A DNA stretch of 23,171 bases from Paramarasmius palmivorus (GCA_037176845.1 JAYKXP010000353.1:1-23171); one strand, 5' to 3'; shown: positions 1 to 10,383, counted from the first letter of the stretch. Numbers and translations: made by a program. Notes: generated by a model from the letters alone, not told the origin.

Positions 1-1580
1 CCTATCGAAGATAGATGCCAGATCAAACCCAATTCCTTAGTCTGTGCCCAGAATAGCACTTCTAACAGAATCAACCAACCAACAAGTCTGCTCATGAATA
101 TCCAGTGTATTCATGATGCTTGAGCTTCGACCCCACCAGTACCGTAGATTTCCAAGTACTCCCATCATGCTCCATGTGAATAAGCCGCACGAACAACTGT
201 TGCAGATCTTACGATGAACAGAGGATTGGCGCAGAGAGCTGGTTTGGAGTCCTGCGTTGTTGACTTGGATAATCGGGGCATCATCCATGTTGGACTTTTC
301 AGCAGCATGTATGACAGGAGCTTCTGACTGTAGTGGGGATGCGAGCGGATATGCGGTGCTAAAGTGAGGTCTAGGACACGGAGAGAGAGTATGAACGTGG
401 TGCAAGAGGACCCTTGTACCCGCTACCCCAATAAGGCATCAACGGTGTCCGGGTGGGCGATAAAACGGATGTTCACGCCCTTTGCCTTTGCCGCTTTCGT
501 ACTGCATCCGGAGCCCTATGACGATGAGATCGATTGATCTGTTTCTTGAGCTGTTGACGCCGCTCCAGCGGTGATTTCCCATACCAAAGACGAACACCTT
601 CTATATCACAGATTTAGAATCAGACCAGGTGAATTGACAGCAATAATACACCACGCTTTTGCAGCATCCCAATTGTCCTCAATGCTCTTGGCCTCAAGTA
701 ACACATCTTCATACCCGTAAATAGCCTCATGACCCTTTCCCTGTGTCGAATAAGCTAAACGAGTGCTGCCTCTTGGGATTCGTTGTGTCAGGAGTGTATA
801 TCGAATGTCAGATTTCATTATAGGAAGGGTCAACGACAGCATTATGAGCAACTTTCTCTCGGGCGAGCCCACCAGAAACCCATGGCTTTGGCCCTTGGAA
901 ATCAGTAGAGCAAGATTTAGCGGTGCGTTTTTTAAACTCGTTGATGGAAGTAGCATGATAAACGTAAGAAAGGACTTTGACTTCTTCCGCTGGTCCTTGT
1001 GGCACGATGGCGACTATTTTCTTGACACAGTACCTGAGCTCGAAAGTGCTCTGTGCACAAACACGCCAATAGCATTGCAGCTGCACTCTGAGCTCGTCGA
1101 TGTCGTGTTTTGCAGGATCCTCACTCCAGAAGCGTACAAATGCCATCCACAAACCCTAGGCGATGGGCCTGACTACAAATCGACAGTCCTGGACACAATG
1201 AAGACTCAGCTTTTGTAGCGTAATTAAAGATACGGAAACATACCCCTAGCAAAAATCACGATCTTCAACTTCCCTCCCAAGCTGTGTCTTTGTTATTCGA
1301 GACTGAACTGCATGAGTGCAAGGAAATGGAACTCATAGTGAACGGCAGTATCACCATTACGATATGAATACAACCCTGGGACCCAACACTGCATTGTAGG
1401 GCTGAAAACGGAGGTGGTTATGAGGTGAGATGTTGACATACGCAACCAACCATGAGCAGCATCGGAGACAAGACAGAGAACCATCCATTGGTTATGAATT
1501 GAAAGAAAAACTAGTCGTTTCTGCATCCACTAGAGTCCTGACCATAGGATGATGTTGACACCCACTGAGCATGTGCGACG
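1..1580. other. No gene identified
   Basis: Overlapping open frames occur on both strands at 606-1218. The plus frame (763-1218, FDFFRWSLWHDGDYFLDTVP) and the minus frames (1152-808, then 956-606, ending YEDVLLEAKSIEDNWDAAKA) both look protein-like, and neither matches a family I recognise. A coding remnant is possible but the strand cannot be decided. Confidence 0.3.
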
Positions 1581-1583
1581 CTA

Positions 1584-2927
1584 TCACAAAGTTGGGACAC
1601 ATCCCCGAAGTGGCATCAAACCGTGAAAGCAACTTGTCCCCAGTTGGTTCCTTAGGTCCCCGACCTTTCGAACCTCATGCGAACAAAACACCTGCATTGA
1701 GAACCTGGTGTTGATCTGTCTTAGCGATTCACCAGTAGCTGTGTTTCCTGCTCGTAACTCTCGTGGAGTAGCAGTTGGGTTCGCCTTTACGAGAGCCTCC
1801 ACTCGCTTTTTCTCCAGAGGCGCAAGTCTTTTTACCTGATCGAAGGCACCGTGATTGTGGTCGACTCCATTCCAGTATACGACACCACCCTTCCACTTGA
1901 TCATTTTGGCAACATTGGGTCATGGAAATAAGCGTCAGGCGGTAGTTGGTGGGAGGGTGGGTAGAAGCTTTCCGTGTCCTCATCGTCGAGTAGAGTGCCA
2001 TGCGCAAAAGCTGCTCCTGTTTGTTCTGGCCGAGCATCCAGCCGTGACTTGGGGCGAATGATTTCGTTGCAGTCCGGGTTGTCGCACTGAATGCTGCCAA
2101 TACAGTTCCGATAGCTCCGTCGGCCTTGGTTTGGGTCATCCGCATCAATAGAAGCACCCTTGACCTGACGTCCACCATATGCATTGTATGCCCAGTTGAC
2201 TTTCAGTTCATTGAAGTCATCAAACTCACCCAAGACACTCATATTGAAATTTGCCTGCGATAACCTGTCCAACCACCATCTAAGTCGCTAGGACGAATCT
2301 CAGTAGCCTTGCCATCATCAATCTCATCCTTTGAATGGAATAGATCGGCTTTATCAGCAGGCTGGGACCGCGTATTGGTTAGGTTGGACTTGTGGAGTGA
2401 ACGTTTAAGTGTTGACTTGGGGCTTGTTGAACGCGAGCGTCGGTGGGAGCGAGAATGTCGATGGGAACGAGAACGATTGCGTGAATGAGATCGAGAGTGG
2501 GAATGGGATTGAGAATGGGAGCGTGAACGGGAGCGTGAACGGGAATGAGCTGAACGAGAGGATGAGTCACTCGACTGGGATCTTCTTCTTCTATGCTCCC
2601 TACGGCGTGAGGAACGATGGGTAGAGCGACCACGACGGTGCGATGAGCGAGAAGACCTCTCTTTGGAGGATTTTGGTGAGTGATATCTTCTTTTTTTGCG
2701 AGGATGTTCATCTGCGTTTATCAGGGAAATTAGAATCACGGAGATCTAGCCAATTGATACGTACCCGATGGACTCTCATTGCCGTTTTCCTCCTTAGTAC
2801 TCTCATTGCCTATCTGCATCTGCTTTTTTGCCGGGATGGAGGATTTTACAACACATCCAGCTTGGTGGTAGCGCCTGCATCTTCTCTTCTTTTTGCAGGT
2901 CACCCCACGGAAGGCATGACCATGCAC
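1584..2927 (-). pseudogene. RS-rich segment plus WRKY-GCM1-type zinc-finger segment, frames broken
   Basis: Minus strand. An exon ending at 2765 (KKKRRCRRY, NESTKEENGNESPS) joins through a 53-nt GT-AG intron (2764-2712) to an RS-repeat exon (2711 to about 2250: RSSRSSHRRGRS, then many RS/HS dipeptides). A second frame, with an ATG at 2242, gives FNELKVNWAYNAYGG, GRRSYRNCIG and CDNPDCNEIIRP, matching the first half of the WRKY-GCM1 zinc finger known from FLYWCH/GCM/Mutator-like proteins. A third frame from about 1904 gives KWKGGVVYWNGVDHNHG (the HxH ligands), then LVKANPTATPRELRAGN and GESLRQINTRF. The middle cysteine-rich part expected between them is not readable in any frame, and no GT-AG intron joins the frames well. 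A decayed DNA-binding protein gene is likely; sequence error or unseen introns are alternatives. Confidence 0.5.
2448..2575 (-). repeat. Six-base-period repeat encoding RS/HS dipeptides
   Basis: The plus strand shows runs of GGGAACGA, GGGAGCGA and GAATGGGA variants every 6 or 12 bases. On the minus strand these are TCCCGT/TCACGC/TCCCAT codons, the serine-arginine and serine-histidine alternation of the RS domain. Confidence 0.7.
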
Positions 2928-3739
2928 AGTTTTCTAAAAATCCTTTGAGGACCGATAGTACGAATAGCAATAGAATACAGACCAGTCTGTATAACATCGG
3001 GAAGACGAGGGTCAGAAGTCCTAGGGGGTGTTCAGCAACCAGAAATGAGAAAGGCACAGCTCAATATGTTGGCCAAGAATGTGAAAATTTGTTTTGCCTA
3101 TCATCGACATCAAAATGGAGAAAAACCCCAATGACTTGGTTGATATCTCCGAAACTTTGAGAGGAGTGTTGCTTTCAAGTTACTAGTAAGAACTTAATCC
3201 CAAGGTCCACATGCATATTCTAGCTCTATACATGCAAGTAGTATGCGAAGAACGTGAGAGATAACGTTGGCAAGGGATAGGATTTGACATGAGAGGATTT
3301 GGCGCTTCTACCCATTTTTGATAACGCCGAGATGGGTGTTTTTGAATGTGACGGGTCCACAGCACAGTGTTAGAAAAGGTTGCAAAGGTCGTGAATTAAA
3401 ATGTACTTGTAGAGAGTAAGCCTAATGATTGATTGGTAAATAGGAAAGGAGAGCGATTTCGGTACAAGTGAGGATGAAGGAGTTAGATTCAGCGCTTTGA
3501 CAGATCTCCAAGCGCTGACGTGTTAGTCGACCCTGGGAAATTATTGACAGGACCAACGTGGCCAATGACATCATGGCCGACGATGATCGATGATGGTCGT
3601 CGACATCGACATCGACGACGGCGAGTGGTGGAACGGTAACGCTGTTCCCCTCACTGTAATGCACAGAACTGTTCTTTACTGTGACTATTACTTGATGTTC
3701 ACGGTATGTTATAGTACAGTTACTCGCAATCCCCTTGAC

Positions 3740-3765
3740 CGTTACTGACATCGATGTCAGTAACG
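3740..3765. repeat. 26-bp perfect palindrome
   Basis: The left half is CGTTACTGACATC and the right half is its exact reverse complement, centred between 3752 and 3753. It overlaps a second short palindrome, GTAACGTTAC, at 3760-3769. The surrounding 150 nt are rich in GTAACGGT/ACCGTTAC-like words. Confidence 0.9.
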
Positions 3766-3954
3766 TTACTTACATGCGTTCCGTGAATTTCCTCCCGACC
3801 CGTATAGGCGTACTGATAGACCGTATCGGGTGTATCGCACGGTAATATAGCCCTTATATGGTTCATCAGTTGATGTCTCACTACGTCTTTCAATGGATTC
3901 GAGGAATATATACCGAGCAGAAAGTTTGGTCCTTCCCGTGTGAAACGACAGCGC

Positions 3955-4100
3955 AATGACAACGCTTACGCGTACTCTTCCACGTGTCAATAATTAACGT
4001 CATCGAATCTCTTCCTTCCCACTGGACAGCTTTCTCCGCGTTCTCCATTGCTTCCCTTCTCTTCATTGTGTTTGCTTCTTTCTATCTTTGGGTTCAGGGA
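3955..4100 (+). repeat. Dispersed repeat R1, copy 1
   Basis: Shares AATGACAACGCTTACGCGTA and the following CTCTTCCACGTGT with 16382-16412. Weaker matches follow, around CTGGACAG, CGTTCTCC and TTTGCTTCTTTC. An E-box/CACGTG motif is contained in it. Nothing in it reads clearly as a gene. Confidence 0.7.
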
Positions 4101-4793
4101 AGGTCTAAAAAGAAGTGTCCTTCCAGTGGCCACTATTTTTTGACTATTCGCAGCTGCTCTGCGAACCTTATTCATTTGATACTCACTTGTGAAAAGTAAC
4201 ATCACCAAAATGTGGGCACCTTCGATTGAAGTGGTACTCAGTAGACAACCAATATCAGATGACTTGGATCCTTCAATTCACGTCGTGTGTAGTCAGCACA
4301 TCTTCACGTGAGTTCACTGTCCAATCCATCATAGATTAGTGTTTATCCCGCCGCCTCCACATCAAATACTAGACAGATTATTCACAAGCGAATAGTACAG
4401 GTATTTAATCGAGTCACTTCAAGCATCAAAATGAAGCTTTATCTACCACTTGCAGGGAAAATTGTGTGCTGGAAATGATTAGTGTGGAAATGCCAGATAG
4501 ATTCGAAGATGTCAGAATCAGTGATATGGAGAGCCATTCCATTGAATCCATTCTTCTCCGGCATCATGTTACATTGTTCTATCTACTTATCCTTCACACT
4601 GTTCCCTGTTTCGTTCAACTTACTACGAATCTTAGTCTTTATGTACGTTTTGCTTTTGCCTTGATTGCTTCTTTCCACTGATATTGTGCGCTGCTGTTCA
4701 CCTTCCGTCGCATAGATGCATTTCTTCCACACTACTTCGTCAATGGAATCTTGGATTCTGGTCACCAGGACTCCAGACACGCGTGATTATCCC

Positions 4794-5186
4794 TTAGGAG
4801 TCATCCACGCACGTTGACCATTGAGTCAGGGCTTCAAAGTATAGGTGGGAACTCCATTTCCTATTGGTGTCTATTATAGAATACGCGCTGAGAGTTTGCT
4901 TCTTCTGCTGCGCAATCACCACATGTTCATGAGCGCTTAGCTCTGTGGTCAACTGAAGCTTATAATGCTGTTGAAGAATGTTGATTTCATCACCGCGCAA
5001 GGCAGCGTTACTGGTTTGCGCCGAGAGATGTGATCGCTCTACAGCTTCTGACAGTCCACAGAGTCCGTGCTGTCTGCTCAAGTCTTCTGATTCTAATCCG
5101 AATGTAACCTCAATTTCGCCGCATGTGTCTTTAACCAACTGACCAACGTGGCACCCCACGGCCATATCATTCCTGTACACCTGCAT
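4794..5186 (-). CDS. Possible small hypothetical protein, 130 aa
   Basis: An uninterrupted frame starts at ATG 5186 (MQVYRNDMAVGCHVGQLV) and ends at TAA. The composition is hydrophilic, with a Gln/Leu-rich middle (ILQQHYKLQLTTELSAHEH) that could be helical or coiled coil. It is divergent from copy A, with about 145 nt between starts, so the two could share a promoter region. No counterpart lies upstream of copies B or C, no family was recognised, and it could be chance. Confidence 0.25.
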   Translation of the reverse strand: MQVYRNDMAVGCHVGQLVKDTCGEIEVTFGLESEDLSRQHGLCGLSEAVERSHLSAQTSNAALRGDEINILQQHYKLQLTTELSAHEHVVIAQQKKQTLSAYSIIDTNRKWSSHLYFEALTQWSTCVDDS

Positions 5187-5331
5187 CACCGGTCAGTCAG
5201 CCTCTGTCAGTCGCGTGCCCATTGCTGTGAGATGCTGTAAGGCGCAGAGTACATATCTTAGCCCTGTCTTGGGCTTTCCTTTGCTGTTACTCCATAACGC
5301 TTCCCCTCGACGTGAATCCGAAAATCGAAAC

Positions 5332-7173
5332 ATGCTCCAGGAGTGCTCTGATTTTGTCGTTGGTACCATCAACAATAATGTTGGCGGGCATCAGGTCAAT
5401 AACAACGGGTCGATTTATGGAAACGTTATCATTGGACATGATACCGAGCGCACTGTGGCGAAGCGCACTATGTACGACGAGGCGAGTCATTCAGAATATC
5501 AACCCATTCGAGGCTAAATAGATGTACAAGCAGTTTGTCGAAGTGCGTCTCGGCAATGTTATCATGATAAAAGACTTACAATCCAAAGACCTTGGCGAAT
5601 ATGACTGGGACTGTACGAGTGAGAGGATGATCGCTCGCCATAAAGGTCGACGAACTGTATACACTGTGCAGTTTGTGGGGAGCGGAGTCAAGTTCACTGC
5701 AATATCATACAAAGGCAAAGGCTCGCATTATTTCTGGGAGAAGGATTTTCGGGAATTTTCACATAACAGGTATGTATAGTTGTGATTTGTCCAGGATGTA
5801 GTGGAGGTCTGATCCACTTTTCAGATCACCGGACACATTCCAGCTTTTTGCAATTAATCGATCAGAGGTTCCGATGCTGATATTCCACGGTGGTAAGGTT
5901 CTTTTGCTCGTTTGTTGGTTTATGCTGACTGGTTTGCCCAGAATTGGTGCCTTGGGATTGTGATATCAGCAGAGATCCGTTCTGGAAAGTAGTCTCCTTT
6001 GAGAAACTCGTGGTAAGTAAGTGTTTGGATGTAGAGCTGCAGTATACTGACCAAAGCCTTGCGGCCTCAGCGCCAAGAAGGGTGGGCTGGTCGGGAGATA
6101 TGGTTTGATATGCAAGGGAAGCTAACTCAGGGCTTGGAACTGCCGGATAGTTGGGTCTACTTCATTCCGATAACTTCACGGAGTAATGTATGCAGTACTC
6201 CGGAGGGAATAACACATGTCCAGATGCTGGAACCCGACATTACCTTGGAGTCTCTGCGAAGAATCGGGTCAAGGGCGGATTCTTTCTTGCTATCAACAGC
6301 GGAAGGACGGGGTCAATACACCCAATTATCAAGCCTTGTTCACGACTGGTCGCATGTTCAGGTCGGCACTGTTTACTCTAGTTTAACAACGGAGCCAGTC
6401 GCCAGGTTGTCGCATTTTTCCTTCGATAAGGCGAACGTATGGGAGTGCATACCAAAGTGCACAGCGGTTGACGGACGTCTTCGGTGCGTTGTCATTGGGG
6501 TTCGCTTACCTGACTCATCCATTTGCAGCTTCAAGCTGAATCTCCGCAATAATCCAATGGAACGCAATCTCAGGCACACGCTCGCATCATGCCTCTCAAG
6601 GGCATGGTTGTCACAATCCCCTAAAGTTTTCAATGAACTCAATGTTACAGATATAGAGAAAGAGAGATACTGTACGGATTCCTCTGCTTGTATGTCTGCG
6701 GTTAACAAGCTCATAGGGCAAGAGCAGTTACGTGTAATGCATATGTTCACATTGCTATCGAGTCCCGGTGGAAAAATGAAGCACCCGGGGAGGCTCGCCC
6801 CAAACCATCACACGTATACCTGTTCGTTGAACCACCCCCCATAAAAGTGGGGGAGTCCATGGCATGGCGTATGAATCCATATTTTTGGTCTCTCGACGAG
6901 ACTGGAGAATCCAAACTGTCGAAAGACGAGTGTTATGGGTGGAACATTCCGATAGCCTGTGCATCCTACACTCCTTACTGCTATTCATGGAGAAAGGACG
7001 ACTACGCAGCTCTCGAAGAATGGCAGGTCGCACGTGGATTCGACCCTAAAACCTCAGATTGGGCACGGAGCATGGGATACCCTGAGATGGAAGCCATCGG
7101 TACTAAGAGACGGGATCGATTCGAAGAGATCGTCGATGATACGCCGGCGATGCCTGGATCTTGGAAGGATTAG
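5332..7173 (+). CDS. Triplicated basidiomycete family protein, copy A (7 exons, 508 aa)
   Basis: Exons read by comparing the three copies: 5332-5481, 5534-5769, 5825-5892, 5942-6012, 6071-6483, 6529-6671, 6728-7173. The frame is open throughout and ends at TAG. The N-terminus (about 50 aa) is Asn/Gly-rich (TINNNVGGHQVNNNG, GNVIIGH). Residues about 51-180 (YDWDCTSE, FTAISYKG, FWEKDFREFS, QLFAINRSEVPMLIFHGELVPW) resemble the kinase-like N-lobe pattern I remember from multicopy basidiomycete hypothetical proteins, but I see no catalytic HRD or DFG motif. The C-terminus has YFWSLDETGES and VARGFDPKTSDWARSMGYP. No signal peptide or membrane helix is apparent. The start is the ATG conserved in all copies; the frame is open further upstream without conserved methionines. 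Intron 1 has GAG|GCGAGT where B and C have CAG|GTGAGT. Intron 5 (45 nt) lacks stops, so retention would keep the frame. Function unknown; the exon model is fairly sure. Confidence 0.82.
5482..5533 (+). other. GC-AG intron 1 of copy A
   Basis: The intron runs from GCGAGT to AAGCAG (52 nt), with GAG upstream and TTTGTCGAAG downstream. The equivalent introns of copies B (11759-11810) and C (18936-18994) start GTGAGT. Reading through in copy A meets a stop 13 codons later, so splicing is needed to reach exon 2. The T-to-C change makes a GC donor with an otherwise strong context. Confidence 0.7.
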
Positions 7174-7484
7174 CTTCGTTACTAGCTCCGTTATGACTTT
7201 GTTCCTCCTTGGCTTCGATTCACCTATTTACTCTTTTCAAAGCTCGACGTCTTCCGTTTTATCTATTCCGAGTATTACTTGGCACATATATGCTTCTCGC
7301 AATTTTCTCGTTCATCGAATTACCTTGATATTTAGAGCCGTCATGTTTGCTATATATAAATTCTCTCTGCTCTATTGTCTCTACCGTTTTCTTACGATTA
7401 GGATCACATATATCCATATTCATACCGCCTCCTTACCGATTTCGAAACAACCAAAATTTTAGACCCTGCTTGATTCATTGGTAC

Positions 7485-7690
7485 GCAACAGACACGGCTT
7501 CAAATCAACGAAAACCATGTTATATCCCGCCACGTCACTTGTCTATGTATGTACGTGGATCTGACTCTGTCTAACTGCGAGTAAAGAACAACGAGCCAAC
7601 GAAAACCTCGTTTATATTCGATATAACCACTTTATTTCGAGAGTCGAAGCGTATGCATACACTTAATGTTCCAAGGCCCTGTCGCCCAAG
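7485..7690 (+). repeat. Flanking repeat shared with 22280-22440
   Basis: Shared words in order: AATCAACGAAA, CTATGTATGTA, GTGGATCTGA/ATGGATCTGA, GTAAAGAACAACGAG and GCCCTGTC. It precedes tRNA-like sequences in both places. Confidence 0.65.
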
Positions 7691-7720
7691 ACTCATCTCG
7701 ATTCATTATTCATCCTCAGC

Positions 7721-7789
7721 GCGTTAATAGTGTAGCGGTAATCAGTCAAGTGCCATTACCACTTGACTCCGATTATTATCCACTAACGC
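7721..7789 (+). pseudogene. Degenerate tRNA-Gly(GCC)-like sequence
   Basis: GCGTTA and TAACGC pair as acceptor ends, TAGTGTAGCGGTA resembles an A box, and the anticodon stem GTCAAG/CTTGAC encloses TGCCATTACCA with GCC in place. The T arm is lost (CCGATTATTATCC in place of a B box). It lies 140 nt upstream of the copy at 7930. Confidence 0.5.
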
Positions 7790-7929
7790 TACGGATAAAC
7801 CTTGGCCATCTCGTTTCTTTTGGTTTGATTCCCACAAAACTTGTTCTTCCCACCCTGAAACGCATATTTTGTATCGGGGTTTACAAAAATAGACTTGTGG
7901 ATCAAATAAAACGACCAAGCTGAGCGACC

Positions 7930-8020
7930 GCATTAATGGAGTAGTGGTAGGGTCGTTGCCATTCCAAGCTACTACAAATTCATGGCTCGACCCGCCGGGG
8001 GTTCAATTCCCCCTTAATGC
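7930..8020 (+). tRNA. tRNA-Gly(GCC)-like gene with intron and shortened D arm
   Basis: The acceptor GCATTAA/TTAATGC, the anticodon stem GGGTCG/CGACCC with TTGCCA, and the T arm GGGGG-TTCAATT-CCCCC are intact, and the intron is about 25 nt. Compared with the copy at 14770, the 3' half of the D stem (ACCT) is missing: the sequence goes from GAGTAGTGGTA directly into GGGTCG. A five-T run at 8037-8041 could terminate Pol III. It is either a pseudogene or a tRNA with an unusual D arm. Confidence 0.7.
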
Positions 8021-8250
8021 ATCATAGTTCCCCATGTTTTTCTCCTCAACTTGCATATTCGGATCTCAGGATTGAAACAAACTATTCATAGAGCATTGAG
8101 CAAAGTCCTGAAGCGCCCGCGCAGAGGATTGGGATTCCGCGACTTCATTCTCTTTATAGTGTACGGCAGACATTTACCCGATTTTCCATTCTTGACTATA
8201 GTGTCGTTGAATACCGTAAGTTGCAGATCCGCCTCCCCACGATGAACTAA

Positions 8251-8770
8251 CTACATTCGAAGTTGCGAATTGAGAACACTTCGTCTCTCCGCTGGTGCTC
8301 CGATCACAGAATGTTCATAGGTTCACTTCGTGGATCCTTTCAAATTACCGTATAACGAGTCACGGAAACAAGGGGTATGAAAGGAGGGCATACCTGGAAC
8401 GATGAAAGGGGTGACAGATGCACCCACATCTTGCTCTGAAAGATTGTGGGGGGTAAAAACGGGGAGTGTGTTTGAAAAATCTTCGAGACGAGAGGATGTA
8501 TGCCAATCGCTGGACTAATGGAGAGCTAGTGGTGAGATGAATGATCAGCACGAGTCATGAGGTGACGTACCGTTCGCCTCTCAAAGATCACATCACTACA
8601 CTCATCCTTTCCGAAGGGTTCAAGCCTTATGCTGGATAATGAAGAACGGAACGATGGTGAGGTTCATGCGAGCAGTCGTAGAGGGTATAAGCGGTTACAG
8701 AGCGGGTAGGTATGGATTCTGTAGGATTTGCAACATACCCTGGCTTCAAACAAGGTGGAGCTGGATCTTC
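8251..8770 (-). CDS. Putative minus-strand multi-exon gene, 5' end unresolved
   Basis: Four exons can be chained in frame on the minus strand: 8770-8739, 8631-8571, 8514-8394, 8291-8251, each flanked by GT and AG. Translation reads EDPAPPCLKPG, then IRLEPFGKDECSDVIFERRT, then SSDWHTSSRLEDFSNTLPVF and VGASVTPFIVP, ending SVLNSQLRM before TAG. The 56-nt intron at 8570-8515 is typical; the others are about 100 nt. Upstream, GT-AG-like signals continue to about 9050 but no start joins in phase. A related exon pair at 15548-15703 supports the reality of the first exon here (DSVPPSLKAG). No family recognised, no function proposed. The last exon is the least certain. Confidence 0.4.
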
Positions 8771-9199
8771 CTAGAATGGTAAACGAAAAACATACTCATC
8801 GTCGTTGTAATCGGCATTGCTGATCGAGGTATCAACCCAAAATGTTGCATATCAAGCTATGGCTGGATGGAGATATCAGGACATGAAATCATCAACGGAT
8901 GAGCAAAACTTACCCTGCAGAGCAGAGGGGAGAACGGACGTGGTGGTAGCGTGAAAAGATTGTGAAACCCTGTGCCGTAAGTAATCTCAAAACGTGTTAT
9001 CAACGTGGTGGCTAACGTGACTGCCCTTCTTACTTACCATCATTGATCTCGCTTCTGACCTGTCTTCTCTCGGCTTCTCATCGTATCCAGGATCGTTCAA
9101 GTCTGTTCAAGACAACACCAGCAGACATGTGAGTATATACAAGTACTTATTGAGTGAATCAAACTGACTCTTTCTAGGCATCGAGGCGCCTTTCTTGCA

Positions 9200-10280
9200 G
9201 GAGTTCATCACTACCAAAATAAAATACCTGCCAGTGTTAGGTGTCCAAAAATACGATCAAGGCGAGGCCCAACCGATTTTATCACCTTCTTGACCTACTC
9301 GCTCTGCCCTTGCTCGTGATGGCTGGACGAGACGTCAGCGTGTTGTACGGTACATCGAGACATTCTCTTGCCAGAATGCCTATGGACTCGCTTGCTTGAC
9401 TTCATCTTCCCGTCATAGGATCAATCCGAGCGCTCCGATCTCACTTCTGCCAAGATCGTATCAAAAAAACACCACTAGCAAAAACAATTCCGAGCAGTGA
9501 AAGACACGATAAGCAGCAAGCATTGGAGAAACAGCACTTCACCGAAGATTACTCAATCCATCTATGTTCGCTGGTCCTCCTCATGTCGAAAAAGGGTGTT
9601 CTGATCAAAGGAAGTAATTGAAATGCATGAAGGAAATGGAAAGAAAATGTACCTCTGATGAACGGGTTGTATGATCGAGTCGCGTACGATATTGCAGATA
9701 GGTCAGACGACGTACGCGCTTCGTACGCGCGCTTGCTATTCTTCTGCACCTGTTAGGCACCGTAAATTGCCCGGCCCGGGCTCCGCCTTTCTATAACTTG
9801 GTCGACAATGCCAAGCATTAGAAGATCTTCCCATATGCATCGTCACAGGTCTACGTGGCCTCCCTCCATTGTGCTTCGCTCGCTTGATCCTTCACTCTTA
9901 CCTTCCTCCCATTCTACGACCCGTCCCCTTCGCACCTCAGTAAACCGATCACATCAACGGCCCTTGAACGGCCCATTAGCTCCGATAAGAGTTGTCTTGT
10001 TACAACTTCAACTTGAAGAGCATCGGTGCTATCGTACCTCCGAATCTACACGTATAGAACTCTACACATTCAAGGATATTGTTGGGTAGCCAACGGTGAC
10101 ACTAAAATGCCACACGACGCCAAGTTGTAGTATGCGTTCCAATGGCTGTTCAACCCTCAATCACTGGGCTTACGGAGACCTAGTCATCTGAGGCCTATAT
10201 CACTTGGCGAACGATAGTGATCTCAAGAACACACCCATCATCCTTCGCTGCCTCCGTGAACCCGTTCTAGTCTGAATGGA
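9200..10280. other. No gene identified
   Basis: Only short open frames are seen. The frame at 9808-10089 starts with a real ATG but is Ser/Arg/Pro-rich low-complexity. A direct repeat GTACGCGC-TTC-GTACGCGC lies near 9713-9731. At 9125-9180, GTGAGTAT...TTTCTAG looks like a plus-strand intron that would split an ATG, but no convincing protein follows. Confidence 0.3.
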
Positions 10281-10289
10281 GAGCAGTTC

Positions 10290-10383
10290 TGTTGAGAGGG
10301 AATCGAACCCTCGGTGGGTCGACCCAATCTGCGTCGGGACCAACGTATGGCAACGACCCAGGTTATCACTAACCCATCAATGC
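10290..10383 (-). tRNA. tRNA-Gly(GCC)-like gene with intron, damaged 3' acceptor
   Basis: On the minus strand: 5' GCATTGA, D arm GGTT-AGTGATA-AACC, anticodon stem GGGTCG/CGACCC with TTGCCAT and about 25 nt of intron, and a perfect T arm GAGGG-TTCGATT-CCCTC. The 3' acceptor strand reads TCAACAG instead of the expected TCAATGC, so the last acceptor pairs are lost. The intron sequence differs wholly from that of the other copies. Confidence 0.65.

Larger units (their letters stand above)
2930..4790. other. Intergenic, repeat-containing, no gene identified
   Basis: Holds the 26-bp palindrome and repeat R1. Open frames are short. One at 3984-4199 contains a hydrophobic stretch (AFSIASLLFIVFASFYLW) but has no partner exons or conserved start. 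Confidence 0.4.

Noticed and set aside
763..1218. Long plus-strand open frame (151 codons) as a definite gene
   Set aside because: Opposing minus-strand frames over the same bases look equally protein-like, the first codon is not strongly supported, and no family or splice partner was recognised.
2643..2948. Plus-strand frame with a hydrophobic stretch (WTLIAVFLLSTLIAYLHLLF)
   Set aside because: It is the complement of the Lys/Arg- and Glu/Ser-rich minus-strand RS exon, which spuriously gives hydrophobic codons.
6672..6844. Read-through of copy A past 6671 giving a C-terminus with LSSPGGKMKHPG
   Set aside because: Copies B and C would meet a stop soon after the same place, and using GTACGG/GAGCAG as a 56-nt intron restores a conserved final domain (HVYLFVEPPP, YFWSLDE) in all three.
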